From positions 1 to 61,775 of the forward strand of contig JAAFJG010000023.1 of the NCBI GenBank assembly GCA_013298075.1: 61,775 nucleotides of DNA, given 5' to 3'. Under the pieces are notes generated by a model that was not told the DNA's origin, searched no databases, and saw only the letters and a program-made list of their open reading frames with translations. Shown piece after piece: positions 24,148 through 33,730 of the stretch; the first letter of the stretch is position 1, and each line of letters starts with the position of its first letter. Made by a program: the position numbers and the translations under genes. This DNA is from Cytophagales bacterium (lineage in GTDB: Bacteria; Bacteroidota; Bacteroidia; Cytophagales; Microscillaceae).

Positions 24148-24666
24148 ATGAATAATGTTGTTCTTATACGCCAAACGGGTGCTTTTTTTGCTTATTTGTT
24201 TTTGCAAATATTTTTTTTCAGACATTTAGATTTGTTTGGGGTTGCTTTTTGTTTTTTATATGTTAATTTTTTGTTATTTTTACCCATCAATACTGATAAC
24301 AGAGTGTTGTTATTTGCAGGTTTTTTTGTAGGTTTTTTTGTAGATGGTTTTGATAATACGTTAGGTATTCACGCTTTTGCGTGTGTGTTGATAATGTATT
24401 TTAGACCTTTTTTATTGCATTTTTTATCAGATAGAAACGAAGTTTATACGCTTTCTTTGTCTGAAAATGGTATATTTTGGTATTTGCAATATACTTTAGT
24501 ACTTACTTTTATTCATCATTTTACCATATTTTTATTACAACAATTTAATATTACTTATTTTTTCGATACTTTATTAAAAGGTGTCGCAAGTGCGTTGCTG
24601 ACAACGGTTTTGGGACTTTTGATTCAATATTTATTTTTCTCTCCTTTGGTAAAAAATACTCGATAA
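24148..24666 (+). CDS. MreD-like rod-shape membrane protein
   Basis: 172 residues from the ATG at 24148; a GTG three codons upstream is less likely. Five or six hydrophobic segments fill the chain: FFAYLFLQIFFF, FLYVNFLLFLPI, LLFAGFFVGFFVDGF and HAFACVLIMYF, with a C-terminal pair ending LLIQYLFFSPL. The pattern and length match MreD, the membrane partner of the MreBCD elongasome. mreB and mreC are not in the window, so the call rests on topology and sequence flavour. A TTTTG box precedes it. Confidence 0.6.
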   Translation: MNNVVLIRQTGAFFAYLFLQIFFFRHLDLFGVAFCFLYVNFLLFLPINTDNRVLLFAGFFVGFFVDGFDNTLGIHAFACVLIMYFRPFLLHFLSDRNEVYTLSLSENGIFWYLQYTLVLTFIHHFTIFLLQQFNITYFFDTLLKGVASALLTTVLGLLIQYLFFSPLVKNTR

Positions 24667-24777
24667 AAAAACTTATACAAACTAAAAAATATCGCATAAA
24701 ACAAAATAAATACATTGATTTTCAATCATTTATTCGTTTTATTCTTCAAAAAATATCTTCATTTCATATCTAAAAAT

Positions 24778-27465
24778 ATGCAAAAAATAAAACTTTTTTT
24801 ATACAATTATTGGAAAATTATTACACTTTCTTCTCTTGGATTATTCATCATAATAGGCATTTATTTTTGGCGACAAGCATATAAAATCGAAGGGGCTTGG
24901 ATATATATTCCGCCGCCTGCTATTTTTGTGTTAGAAACTGATAACGCACTCAAAACTTGGAAAGATTTTGAAAAACAGAATCTCGGAAAATGGTTTATTC
25001 AGACAAATTATGGCAATATTATAAACGAAAGAGTAAATTTATTGGATTCCCAAACTCAACTTTCTTTCTTTAAAAATAAAGCTTGCACGATTTCAGGGCA
25101 TTTTATTTCTTCGCAAGAAATTGATGTTTTATTTACGATTCCTTGTGATAAAAAAGAAAAAGAAATGCTCGAAAATCAATTATCACAACTTACTTTATTG
25201 ACAAAAACAAAAATATTTTCTCGAAATTATAAAGGTTTTACCTTACAAGAAGTGATTATTGAAAACAATAATTTGACTTGGCTTTGGGATAATGATTATT
25301 TATTGATTAGTTTTTCGCCTGTAATTTTGGAAGATGTTGCCCGAAAATTAGCCGAAAACGATAAAAATTTAGCGATTCCAGCCGCCAATTTACTCACAAA
25401 AATTCCTTTTAAAAATAATCAAAATACAAAATTATTTATCAATACAAGTCAAATTAATTTAATTGCCAAATGGTTAGTTCCCGAAGAAAAATCTGCTTTT
25501 TTTAATCCAATTCAAAAAATTGCACAAGCAATGATTTGGCAAATATCTGATAATTCTTTTAAAAATTGGACAGGAAAAATAAATATAGAAGATAAAAATA
25601 ATTGGGCATATCATAAAATTTGGGAAGAACAAAACGCCAAAAACTTTTCTTTGGGCAATGTTATCAGCGATAAAACTTCGATTTTATGGTATTTTAATTA
25701 TGATAATCCTACTAATTTTTGGCAAAATTATGATAATTTTCAAAATAATGACAAAAATAATCATTCAAAATTAAAAAAATTATTAGATAAAGAATGGGCT
25801 TTGAGTTGGTTAGAAACCGATAATGTAGATAAATTAGGACAAATTATTTATCTAAAATCTTCTCAAAATGACAATGTTTTAAAATATCTCAACGAAATAA
25901 ACAAAAATCAAAATTCGCAAGGAAAATATGGAAAATTTACTTTTGCTGAAATACCTCAAAACGAGTTTCCTGCCCAAATTTTTGGAAGTTGGATAAGCGG
26001 TTTTTCGCGTACTTATTACGCAAAAGTAGAAGATTGTATCGTTTTAGTCAATAATTTAGACGTTTTAAAAAAATATTTTGATGATATTTCTAAAAATAAA
26101 ACCTTAGAAAAAACCTATCAGCCTTTACAAAATACTTGGCTACGAAATCCTAAAAACTTTAGATTAGCAATCAATCCACTCAAATTATTGCCACTTATTT
26201 CTCAAAATGTATTAGAAAATTGGTACACTTGGCTCGAGAATCATGAAGAATTAATCGAGCATACAGATTGGTTGACAATAGAAAGTAAAACGCAAAATCA
26301 AAATACAGAATTTTCTTTGGTTTTAGATATAAATTGGAACAAAAAAAATACAAAAACAGAAAAAGTTCCTGTAGCTTATCATTCTGTCTGGAAAATAAAT
26401 ACGAGTGATATTATTAGCACCAATTTATTTCAAGTAAAAAATCATACGAATAACGAAAAAGAATGGCTTTGTCAAGATGTAAAAAATAATTTATATTTAC
26501 TTTCAAATAAAGGAAATTTACTTTTTAAAACCAATGTAGGCGGAACTTTACGTAGTAAACCTATTCAAATTGATATTTATAACAATCAACGTTTACAATA
26601 TTTGTTTATTACTTCGCGTGCCGTTAATTTGTATGATAGATTGGGGCAAAGTGTGTCGGGTTTTCCATACGGTTTACCTGAACGAAGTGCCTTGAAAAAT
26701 TTTAGTTATTTGGATATTAATTTGAATCAACAAGAACATTATTTGATTTCTACGGAGCGAGGACAAGTATATATATTAGACGAAAAAAGAAATTTTTTAC
26801 CTGATTGGAGACCAAAAAAATTAGATTTTCGTTTGGGTGCAAGTCCTCAAATCGCACAAATGCGTAAACAAAGTTATTTAATTTTGGCACAAGAAGATGG
26901 TTTTGTGTATCTTTTTGATAAAAAAGGAAAAGGCATTCAAAATTTTCCTATCAAAATGGAAGGAAAAATAAGCAATGAAATTTTTATAGAAAATGGAGCA
27001 GACGAGAAAAATACTTTTTTTACGATTTTGAGTGATTTAGGAGAATTAGAAAAATATAATTTATTGGGACAAAAAGTAGCAGAGAAACCAATTTTGCGTG
27101 TTTCGAATAAATCAAAACTAAAAATGTGTATGGCTCAAAATCAAAAAACTTATTTTGCAGTCGTGTTAGATTATAATTATGTAGGTATTTATGAAAAAAA
27201 TGGTGAAAAATTATTTGAAAAAAAATTTCAAAGTAATTCATCAGCTTTTGAAGTGCAGTTTTTTGATTTGACTGCCAACCAAAAAATAATAGCTATTACA
27301 GACAAAGCAGCCCACAAAACTTACTTATATGATTTGGAAGGCAACCAAATTGCGGAGGCTTTTCCGAGTAGTAGAGGAGTAGAAATAGCCATCGAAAACG
27401 ATAATTTGATTATTTATTATGTTTTTCAAAAAACGATTGGAGCATTAGAATTGAAAGGAATTTAA
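24778..27465 (+). CDS. Membrane-anchored protein with C-terminal beta-propeller-like repeats
   Basis: 895 residues from the ATG at 24778; an upstream TTG-initiated extension looks like non-coding leader. One N-terminal transmembrane helix (about residues 12-31) is followed by a ~500-residue periplasmic region of unknown fold, rich in Asn, Trp and Lys. From about residue 555 there are repeats of a strand pattern ending in turn-Gly segments: NLYDRLGQSVSGFP, YILDEKRNFLPDW, YLFDKKGKGIQNFP, GIYEKNGEKLFEK, YLYDLEGNQIAEAF. These suggest a six- or seven-bladed propeller of the PQQ/VCBS kind. It lies just downstream of the MreD-like gene. Function unknown. Confidence 0.78.
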   Translation: MQKIKLFLYNYWKIITLSSLGLFIIIGIYFWRQAYKIEGAWIYIPPPAIFVLETDNALKTWKDFEKQNLGKWFIQTNYGNIINERVNLLDSQTQLSFFKNKACTISGHFISSQEIDVLFTIPCDKKEKEMLENQLSQLTLLTKTKIFSRNYKGFTLQEVIIENNNLTWLWDNDYLLISFSPVILEDVARKLAENDKNLAIPAANLLTKIPFKNNQNTKLFINTSQINLIAKWLVPEEKSAFFNPIQKIAQAMIWQISDNSFKNWTGKINIEDKNNWAYHKIWEEQNAKNFSLGNVISDKTSILWYFNYDNPTNFWQNYDNFQNNDKNNHSKLKKLLDKEWALSWLETDNVDKLGQIIYLKSSQNDNVLKYLNEINKNQNSQGKYGKFTFAEIPQNEFPAQIFGSWISGFSRTYYAKVEDCIVLVNNLDVLKKYFDDISKNKTLEKTYQPLQNTWLRNPKNFRLAINPLKLLPLISQNVLENWYTWLENHEELIEHTDWLTIESKTQNQNTEFSLVLDINWNKKNTKTEKVPVAYHSVWKINTSDIISTNLFQVKNHTNNEKEWLCQDVKNNLYLLSNKGNLLFKTNVGGTLRSKPIQIDIYNNQRLQYLFITSRAVNLYDRLGQSVSGFPYGLPERSALKNFSYLDINLNQQEHYLISTERGQVYILDEKRNFLPDWRPKKLDFRLGASPQIAQMRKQSYLILAQEDGFVYLFDKKGKGIQNFPIKMEGKISNEIFIENGADEKNTFFTILSDLGELEKYNLLGQKVAEKPILRVSNKSKLKMCMAQNQKTYFAVVLDYNYVGIYEKNGEKLFEKKFQSNSSAFEVQFFDLTANQKIIAITDKAAHKTYLYDLEGNQIAEAFPSSRGVEIAIENDNLIIYYVFQKTIGALELKGI

Positions 27466-27539
27466 TTGATTATAAGAATTAAAAAAACTTTCTAAAATAA
27501 AAAAACTTTTTGGCGTTTTAACAATAACTTTTGATAGAA

Positions 27540-27776
27540 ATATAATTTTAGGTTCTTAGGAAATTTGTGCGGAAAATAAAAACATTTTTTTGAAATATAT
27601 ATTTTTTGAATTGTCTCCATATTTATCTGGAGGAATAATAAAAAAATTAATCATTTGTATTAACCAAAATCTCTGCATTTTTCAAATTGATATTTTTATA
27701 TTTTTTAATAAGTGGTATAAATAATGTCATTTCTATTCATAGAGAATAAAATTATATCCACAATATTTTTACATAA
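27540..27776 (+). repeat. CCTCCAGAT-hairpin repeat, copy B
   Basis: In the 405-base gap before ribE. Begins near GGTTCTTAGGAAATTTGTGC, contains TCTCCATATTTATCTGGAGG (one arm mutated), and ends with the conserved GGTATAAATAATGTCATTTC / AATAAAATTATATCCACAAT portion shared with copies C, D, E and F. Nothing else is seen in this gap. Confidence 0.75.
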
Positions 27777-27870
27777 ATCAAACAAAAAAAGAAATTTGCA
27801 AAATTAAATCTAATGTATTAATATTGCACAGAATTAGTTCAGGTTTATAAAAACTAATAAAATCAAAAAA

Positions 27871-28464
27871 ATGTTCACAGGAATTATAGAAAAACTTGGA
27901 AAAATTATCAATATTATAGACGATAAAACAAACAAACATTTTATCATCGAAACTGATTTTGCTCACGAACTCAAAATCGACCAAAGCATTGCCCATAATG
28001 GCGTTTGTCTGACCATAGTCAATATCGAAAATAAATTACATACCGTAACTGCCGTAGCAGAAACATTGGAAAAGACAAGTTTGAACGATTGGAAAATCGA
28101 TAATTATTTGAATTTAGAAAGATGTTTGGCGTTTGGAGGACGAATAGATGGGCATATCGTACAAGGACACGTAGACCAAATCGGTTTTTGTAAACATATA
28201 GAAGACAAAGATGGAAGTTGGTTTTTTACTTTTAATTATGATGCAAAAGAAGGAAATATCACCGTCGAAAAAGGCTCTATTTGTGTCAATGGCGTAAGTT
28301 TGACCGTAGTCAATGCCAAAAAAAATGAATTTTCTGTCGCAATTATTCCTTACACATACACACATACGCAATTTCAATATTTGAAAATCGGACAAAAAGT
28401 AAACCTCGAATTTGATATTTTAGGAAAATATATCAAAACATATTTGCAAAATTTTAATTCTTAA
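27871..28464 (+). CDS. ribE: Riboflavin synthase, alpha chain
   Basis: 197 residues, the usual length. Starts with the hallmark MFTGIIE and consists of two lumazine-binding domains (about 1-97 and 98-190). The first contains NGVCLTIV, the second VNGVSLTVV, the duplicated substrate-binding motif, and GHIVQGHVDQIG lies at the junction. The enzyme dismutates two 6,7-dimethyl-8-ribityllumazine molecules to riboflavin. No FMN riboswitch is seen upstream; the preceding gap is occupied by repeat copy B. It is 20 bases upstream of a ROK kinase gene. Confidence 0.96.
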   Translation: MFTGIIEKLGKIINIIDDKTNKHFIIETDFAHELKIDQSIAHNGVCLTIVNIENKLHTVTAVAETLEKTSLNDWKIDNYLNLERCLAFGGRIDGHIVQGHVDQIGFCKHIEDKDGSWFFTFNYDAKEGNITVEKGSICVNGVSLTVVNAKKNEFSVAIIPYTYTHTQFQYLKIGQKVNLEFDILGKYIKTYLQNFNS

Positions 28465-28484
28465 CAAAATTATATACATAAAAA

Positions 28485-29438
28485 ATGGCAGTATTAGGCA
28501 TCGATATTGGCGGCACCACCACCACCATTGGTTTTGTAACCGAAAAAGGAGAATTTTTGGCGGAATCTGTAATTCCTACGCAAGGCAAAGACCATATTAC
28601 GAAATATTTACCTCGTTTATTTGAGCAAATCAACGCACTCAACAATAATTTAACAGAAAAAATAGAACTCAAAGGAATTGGCGTGGGCGCTCCCAATGCC
28701 AATTTTTTCAAAGGAACAATAGAAAATCCGCCCAATTTGCAATGGGGAGGAATTATTCCTTTTGCAGATTTATTAGAAAAAGAATATAAAGTACCTGTCA
28801 AAATCACCAATGATGCCAATGCCGCCGCTATTGGCGAAATGTTATTTGGCGTGGCAAAAGGAATGAAAAATTTTATTCTGATAACATTAGGCACAGGTTT
28901 AGGAAGTGGCATTGTGATTGATGGAAAATTAGTCTATGGACACACTGGTTTTGCAGGCGAATTAGGACACGTAACCGTAAAACCTGATGGAAGATTATGC
29001 GGTTGTGGAAAAAAAGGTTGCTTAGAAACCTACGTTTCTGTTACAGGAATTAGGCGAACCGTTTCAAAATTATTGGCTGATATGACCGAGGAAAGCCAAT
29101 TAAGAGAAGTTAGCCAAAGTAATTTAACAGGAGAAATGATTACCGAAGCCGCTTTGCGAGGCGATAGAGTAGCTATGCAAGCCTTCGAATATACAGGAGA
29201 TATTTTAGGACAAAAATTAGCAGATGCGATTGCTTTTTCGAGTCCCGAAGCAATTATATTTTTTGGTGGATTAGCCAATGCTAAAGATTTGATTTTTCAA
29301 CCGACTTTAAAATCGATGGAAAAATCTATTTTCCCTGTTTTTAGAGGAAGTGTAAAATTGATGTTATCAGAATTACAACATAAAAACGCAGCCGTTTTGG
29401 GTGCAGCCGCTTTGATTTGGCATGCATTAAAATCGTAA
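28485..29438 (+). CDS. ROK-family sugar kinase (glucokinase-like)
   Basis: 317 residues. GIDIGGTTTTIGFV at the N-terminus is the phosphate-binding loop of the actin-like ATPase fold. TNDANAAAIGE includes the catalytic Asp, LGTGLGSGIVIDGKLVYG is the second ATP motif, and GELGHVTV followed by CGCGKKGCLETYVS is the ROK zinc-binding signature. Members phosphorylate glucose or N-acetyl amino sugars; glucokinase is the likeliest single guess for Bacteroidota. It is probably co-transcribed with ribE. There is no DNA-binding domain, so it is a kinase and not a ROK repressor. Confidence 0.92.
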   Translation: MAVLGIDIGGTTTTIGFVTEKGEFLAESVIPTQGKDHITKYLPRLFEQINALNNNLTEKIELKGIGVGAPNANFFKGTIENPPNLQWGGIIPFADLLEKEYKVPVKITNDANAAAIGEMLFGVAKGMKNFILITLGTGLGSGIVIDGKLVYGHTGFAGELGHVTVKPDGRLCGCGKKGCLETYVSVTGIRRTVSKLLADMTEESQLREVSQSNLTGEMITEAALRGDRVAMQAFEYTGDILGQKLADAIAFSSPEAIIFFGGLANAKDLIFQPTLKSMEKSIFPVFRGSVKLMLSELQHKNAAVLGAAALIWHALKS

Positions 29439-29577
29439 TTTTGTATTGGTTTGAAATAAAAATAAATAAATATATAAAAAAATTTGTATTTTAAATAAAT
29501 TTGCATTATTTTTGGCTTTATATATTTTGTAATGTATATTTTGTTATATATATTTTGTTATATTTAATCAAAGATAA

Positions 29578-31740
29578 ATGATGTTTCGTTTCTTATTTGT
29601 GTATTTTATTTTTGTGAATATTTCTATCTCTGCTCTTTTTTCGCAAGAAAATAAATTGGAAGTAATAGACGTGTTAAAAATAAATCAGCAAAAATATTTG
29701 TTCGATAATAAAATTGGATACATAGAAGACAAAACAGCCAAATTATCTTTCAATGAAATTAGAAGTACTTTTGATGCTCAAAAATTTAGTTTTATCAAAG
29801 AGCCTTCGCAAGTTCATTTTGGGCGTTCTAAATCTGCGATTTGGTTTTGTTTCAAATTACAAAACAGACCTTTTGACGAAGATAAAAGATGGATTTTAAA
29901 ATCTGAACATCCATCCTTGGACGAAGTAGAATTTTATCATCTCAATAAAAAAGGCGAATGGAAAATGATTGAGACAGGCGATAAAAAATTATTTTTAGAA
30001 CGTGATATAAAATCTTCGAGGCTTTTTTCTTTTCATTTACCCCTTTATTCTGATAATATTCATACTTTTTATATGCGCATTAAAAGCGATGGAATTGTGA
30101 TGAATCCTATGATTTTCTACGAAAATGATGATTATCAAGCATATAATGTATATGAGGAAACATTAATGGGTGCGTATTTTGGGATAATGCTAATATTAAG
30201 TCTATATAATTTATTTTTGTACTTTGTATTACGTACAAAATTATATTTATTTTATGTAGGCTATATGTTTTTTTCGGGCTTTTTTTCGGCTTCCATCTCA
30301 GGGCATACTTTTCAATATTTCTTTTATAAGTATCCGCAAGGAGCAGAGATTGCGCTGGTTTTATCAGGTTTTTTATCATTGATTTGTTTGACTTCTTTCA
30401 TACAAAATTTTTTATTGACAAAACAAAAAATGAAGTATGCCCATATTATTTTAGAAGTTATTAAATGGTTTTGTGCTTTGATGTGTATATTTTATTTGGT
30501 TACATTTAACTATAAACTAGCCGTAGGTTTTTTGACTCTAGCACCACCTTTTACCTCTTTATATGTCTTTTTTGTTTGTATTTATGCTATTTTGAAAAAA
30601 TTTCCTTCTGCTCAATTACTTACTTTTGCGTTTTTTAGTTCTATGGTTGGGGCATTTATTTATGGGGTTAAACAAGCAGGCTTTTTAGAACATAACTTTT
30701 TTACCAATAATGTTCATTGTATTGGGTTTGCAATACAAGGCTTACTTTTTTCGTTGGCATTGGCAAACCGATATAAACAACTCAAAAAGGAACTATTTGA
30801 TGCACAAATGGAAGCAACCGAAAATTTGGAACATAAAGTAAAAGAAAGAACAGAGCAATTAGAAATTTTGAATAATGAAGTAACGACACAAAATGAAGAA
30901 TTACAACAAAATCAAGAAGAAATAGTGTCCCAAAGAGATGCTATCGAAATAAAAAATAAAGTATTATCAGAAATTAATTCTCAATTACAAAATAGCATCA
31001 AAGCCGCACAAGTTATTCAAAAAGCAATCGTGCCTTATCAAGAGAAAAAAAATGAACTATTAAAAGAACATTTTGTAATATTTAAGCCCAAAGACGTTGT
31101 TTCTGGTGATATTTATTGGTTAAATCAAATCGAAAAAACTATTTTTTTAGCCCTGATGGATTGCACTGGTCACGGAGTTCCAGGTGCATTTATGACTTTG
31201 ATTACGAGTAATTTATTGGATAAAATCATTAGAGTTTGGGATATTTATAATCCATCTGAAATTTTGGAAAGGCTGAATGAAGAAATTCAAATTGTTTTAA
31301 GACAAAATGAAACGCACAATGATTATGGACTTGATGCAGGGGTTTTATCCATTACTGCTATCAATGAAACAGAATTTAGCATTGTTTTTGCGGGAGCAAA
31401 ACAGAATCTATATTTTATTCAAGATAATAAAAATGAATTAGAAATATTGAGAGGAGACAGAAAATCTATTGGTGGAGAACAAAATAATCAAGTAAAATTT
31501 GATACACAAACCATTACTTTATCCAAAAATAGCCAATTATATTTGACAAGCGATGGATATATGGACCAAAATAACAAAGAAAGAAAAAAAATTGGCGAAA
31601 AAAATCTACTCGAAATTATCACCAATAATCAAACAAAAACAATGCACGAACAAAAACAGATTTTACAAGAATATTTACAAAAACACATGACAGGCACAAC
31701 GCAAAGAGATGATATTTTGGTGATAGGACTAAAATTATAA
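29578..31740 (+). CDS. 7TMR-DISM sensor with SpoIIE-type phosphatase output
   Basis: 720 residues. A signal peptide (1-23) precedes a periplasmic sensing domain of the 7TMR-DISM extracellular type (about 40-185). Seven transmembrane helices span about 195-400 (LMGAYFGIMLILSLYNLFLY, LLFSLALANRYKQLKKE), followed by a coiled coil (EQLEILNNEVTTQNEELQQN, about 420-475) and a PP2C/SpoIIE phosphatase domain (about 495-720) with KPKDVVSGDIYW, MDCTGHGVPGAFMT, TSDGYMDQ and QRDDILVIGL. It would sense an external ligand and dephosphorylate an anti-sigma-antagonist-like partner. Transcribed alone. The target is not nearby. Confidence 0.92.
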   Translation: MMFRFLFVYFIFVNISISALFSQENKLEVIDVLKINQQKYLFDNKIGYIEDKTAKLSFNEIRSTFDAQKFSFIKEPSQVHFGRSKSAIWFCFKLQNRPFDEDKRWILKSEHPSLDEVEFYHLNKKGEWKMIETGDKKLFLERDIKSSRLFSFHLPLYSDNIHTFYMRIKSDGIVMNPMIFYENDDYQAYNVYEETLMGAYFGIMLILSLYNLFLYFVLRTKLYLFYVGYMFFSGFFSASISGHTFQYFFYKYPQGAEIALVLSGFLSLICLTSFIQNFLLTKQKMKYAHIILEVIKWFCALMCIFYLVTFNYKLAVGFLTLAPPFTSLYVFFVCIYAILKKFPSAQLLTFAFFSSMVGAFIYGVKQAGFLEHNFFTNNVHCIGFAIQGLLFSLALANRYKQLKKELFDAQMEATENLEHKVKERTEQLEILNNEVTTQNEELQQNQEEIVSQRDAIEIKNKVLSEINSQLQNSIKAAQVIQKAIVPYQEKKNELLKEHFVIFKPKDVVSGDIYWLNQIEKTIFLALMDCTGHGVPGAFMTLITSNLLDKIIRVWDIYNPSEILERLNEEIQIVLRQNETHNDYGLDAGVLSITAINETEFSIVFAGAKQNLYFIQDNKNELEILRGDRKSIGGEQNNQVKFDTQTITLSKNSQLYLTSDGYMDQNNKERKKIGEKNLLEIITNNQTKTMHEQKQILQEYLQKHMTGTTQRDDILVIGLKL

Positions 31741-31879
31741 ACTTTATTTTGTATTTTTGAAACTTTATAGTCCTTTTTTTGTTTTAATTGTAAATAGTTA
31801 AGAATAATTTGTAAGTTTTAATACTTTATTTATACTTTTATATTATATTCGCAATCTTAAAAAAAACAATCAATAATTT

Positions 31880-32446
31880 ATGTTTAATTGGTTTAAAAAG
31901 AAAAAAGAAGAAGAAAAAAAAACCGATTTCTTAGACGTAACAAATATGCGTGTAAATCAAATGAGAAAAAACGGTTTTGTAGATTATGACCTTAAAACTT
32001 GGCAGGTTACGGCTGTGTATGAATACGACTGGGGAAATAATTATTGGGCTGATGAATTTCAGTTGGTACAAGCAGATGAAACTGCCTATTTATATGTAGA
32101 AGAAGATGGCGGACATTTAGACTGTTCGATTGCTTACAAAATCAATATAAACGAGGTAGATAGCGAAGATGGAAAAGATGTCGTCGATCATATTTTAGAT
32201 AAAGAACAACCACCAAGAAAAGTTTTGTATCGTGGTGAATTATTTATCAAAGAAAAAGAAAGTTTAGGGCATTTCAGAGATACAAATGATGGACCAGATG
32301 ATTGGAGTGAATTTGTAACTTGGACTTTTCACAATAAAGACAAAACTAAATCGTTAAATATAGAACAATGGGGAGAGCAAGAATTTGCAGCGGCTGTCAG
32401 CCAACCTATTGGAGAATTGATGTTTTCGAATTTTATTGTGCCTTAA
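31880..32446 (+). CDS. DUF4178 domain protein
   Basis: 188 residues, cytoplasmic, beginning with a Lys/Glu-rich FKKKKEEEKK stretch. The body (MRKNGFVDYDLKTWQVTAVY, YDWGNNYWADEFQLVQADE, LYVEEDGGHLDCSIAYKI, VLYRGELFIKE) matches the DUF4178 pattern. DUF4178 proteins often occur next to lipoproteins and membrane proteins of unknown function; here the next gene (50-base gap) is a Ser-rich lipoprotein. No enzymatic motif is evident. Confidence 0.75.
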   Translation: MFNWFKKKKEEEKKTDFLDVTNMRVNQMRKNGFVDYDLKTWQVTAVYEYDWGNNYWADEFQLVQADETAYLYVEEDGGHLDCSIAYKININEVDSEDGKDVVDHILDKEQPPRKVLYRGELFIKEKESLGHFRDTNDGPDDWSEFVTWTFHNKDKTKSLNIEQWGEQEFAAAVSQPIGELMFSNFIVP

Positions 32447-32496
32447 TGAATTTATTTATTATCAAAAAAATTAAAAATTAAAAAAAAAATAAACAA

Positions 32497-33366
32497 ATGA
32501 AAATTTTTGTAAAATTGGCTTTGGTTGCGAGCATCACATTGACTATGTTTGCTTGTGGCTCATCTCAGCAAAAACCTAAATATGCACAACCTTCACCTGT
32601 TGATGTATTGATGAGAGATTTGGATACTGAAAAAGCATACAGCATTGTTTTGCACGATATGCACGTGGAGGAAGGTAAAAAAATATTCCAACACAAATAT
32701 AAAGTTACCAAAAATTATATGGATAAAGATAAAGCAAAATCTGATATTACGGAATGGAAAAACGTAGAAGAAGTTTATTTTGCTCAAAATATCAATAATA
32801 TGGGAATGGAATTGGCTTCAAAATCAGAAGATGGAAAAACCCATAAAACTCCATCTCCTCCGGGATTTAATGGCGTAGTTGGTAATAAACAATATGGCGA
32901 ATGGAAAACCGATAATAGCGGTAATTCATTTTGGGCAATGTACGGACAATATGCGTTTATGAGTTCGATGATTGGTTTGGCAACAGGACCTGTTTATCGT
33001 AGTTCTTATTCTGATTATAATAGTTATAGAGGCAATCCAAATACGGCTAATCAACCTTATTATGGTAATAATCAATATGGAACAAATAGTGCCAACGCAC
33101 AAAAATCAAATCCTAACTTTTTTGAACGCAAACAAACGCAATCAGGTTTATCTTCTTTTAGACAAAAAGTAGAAAACAATCCGACTAAATATTCGCGTGC
33201 TTCTTCGTCATCTTCTACTAATTCGCCAACGAACAGAACTTCTACAAGTTCTTCTTCGTCATCAAGCAGCAGCGATAGAACATCACGTAGCAGTTCAAGA
33301 AGTAGCGGTTCATCAAGTTCTTCAGGTTCTTCTTCTCGCTCAAGAGGTGGAAGTTTTGGAAAATAA
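32497..33366 (+). CDS. Lipoprotein with Ser/Arg-rich C-terminal tail
   Basis: 289 residues, lipobox SITLTMFAC (Cys20). The first ~110 mature residues look folded (YSIVLHDMHVEEGKKIFQHK, TKNYMDKDKAKSD, WKNVEEVYFAQN). A Gly/Tyr/Asn-rich middle (residues 165-205) and a tail of about 65 residues that is almost all Ser, Arg, Thr and Gly, ending RGGSFGK, follow. The low-complexity tail is likely disordered and surface-exposed. It pairs with the DUF4178 gene upstream. A terminator hairpin follows. Function unknown. Confidence 0.78.
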   Translation: MKIFVKLALVASITLTMFACGSSQQKPKYAQPSPVDVLMRDLDTEKAYSIVLHDMHVEEGKKIFQHKYKVTKNYMDKDKAKSDITEWKNVEEVYFAQNINNMGMELASKSEDGKTHKTPSPPGFNGVVGNKQYGEWKTDNSGNSFWAMYGQYAFMSSMIGLATGPVYRSSYSDYNSYRGNPNTANQPYYGNNQYGTNSANAQKSNPNFFERKQTQSGLSSFRQKVENNPTKYSRASSSSSTNSPTNRTSTSSSSSSSSSDRTSRSSSRSSGSSSSSGSSSRSRGGSFGK

Positions 33367-33394
33367 TTAGTTCTTTTTTTATAAACAATAAAAA

Positions 33395-33426
33395 AAAAAG
33401 TCGTAAATATAGATTTATGACTTTTT
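33395..33426 (+). terminator. Terminator after the Ser-rich lipoprotein gene
   Basis: AAAAAGTCGTAAAT and ATTTATGACTTTTT form a stem (one G-T pair) with a 4-base loop and T-run, about 30 bases after the stop. Confidence 0.75.
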
Positions 33427-33431
33427 GGGTA

Positions 33432-33521
33432 GTGTCATAAATTCGTTGCAAAAAAATTTGTAATTTATCGATAGTGTATTTTTTTACGAAAAATAAAGTT
33501 GCAACGAATTCGGGACAGCAT
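33432..33521. repeat. MITE-like element 1, short copy
   Basis: About 90 bases bounded by GTGTCATAAATTCGTTGCAA and TTGCAACGAATTCGGGACAG, inverted repeats with about three mismatches. The same ends bound 8289-8576. The inner sequence AATTTATCGATAGTGTATTT is also shared. The rest of the gap 33367-33730 holds the preceding terminator and plain AT-rich DNA. Confidence 0.7.
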
Positions 33522-33730
33522 CAGATAGTTCGATAAAATTTCTAACTCATAATAAAATTAACAAAGGCTTTTATGCGTAAAAAACTTAAGAGCAAAAGAC
33601 CTTGACAAGTCGTTTTCGTGATGTTGTTGTTCATGATTCAAAATTACAAAAACTTCTTGTCATTTTTTTATTTTTTTAACATATTTTTATCTAAAGTTTA
33701 AAAACTTATAAAAAAAAAACAATATCAAAT

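Noticed and set aside
27466-27870. FMN riboswitch before riboflavin synthase
   Set aside because: The gap is filled by a dispersed repeat and lacks the conserved RFN-element segments.
32593-33172. Frames overlapping the Ser-rich lipoprotein gene (minus 32593-32787, plus 32972-33172)
   Set aside because: Alternative-frame shadows of a gene with a clear lipobox and terminator.
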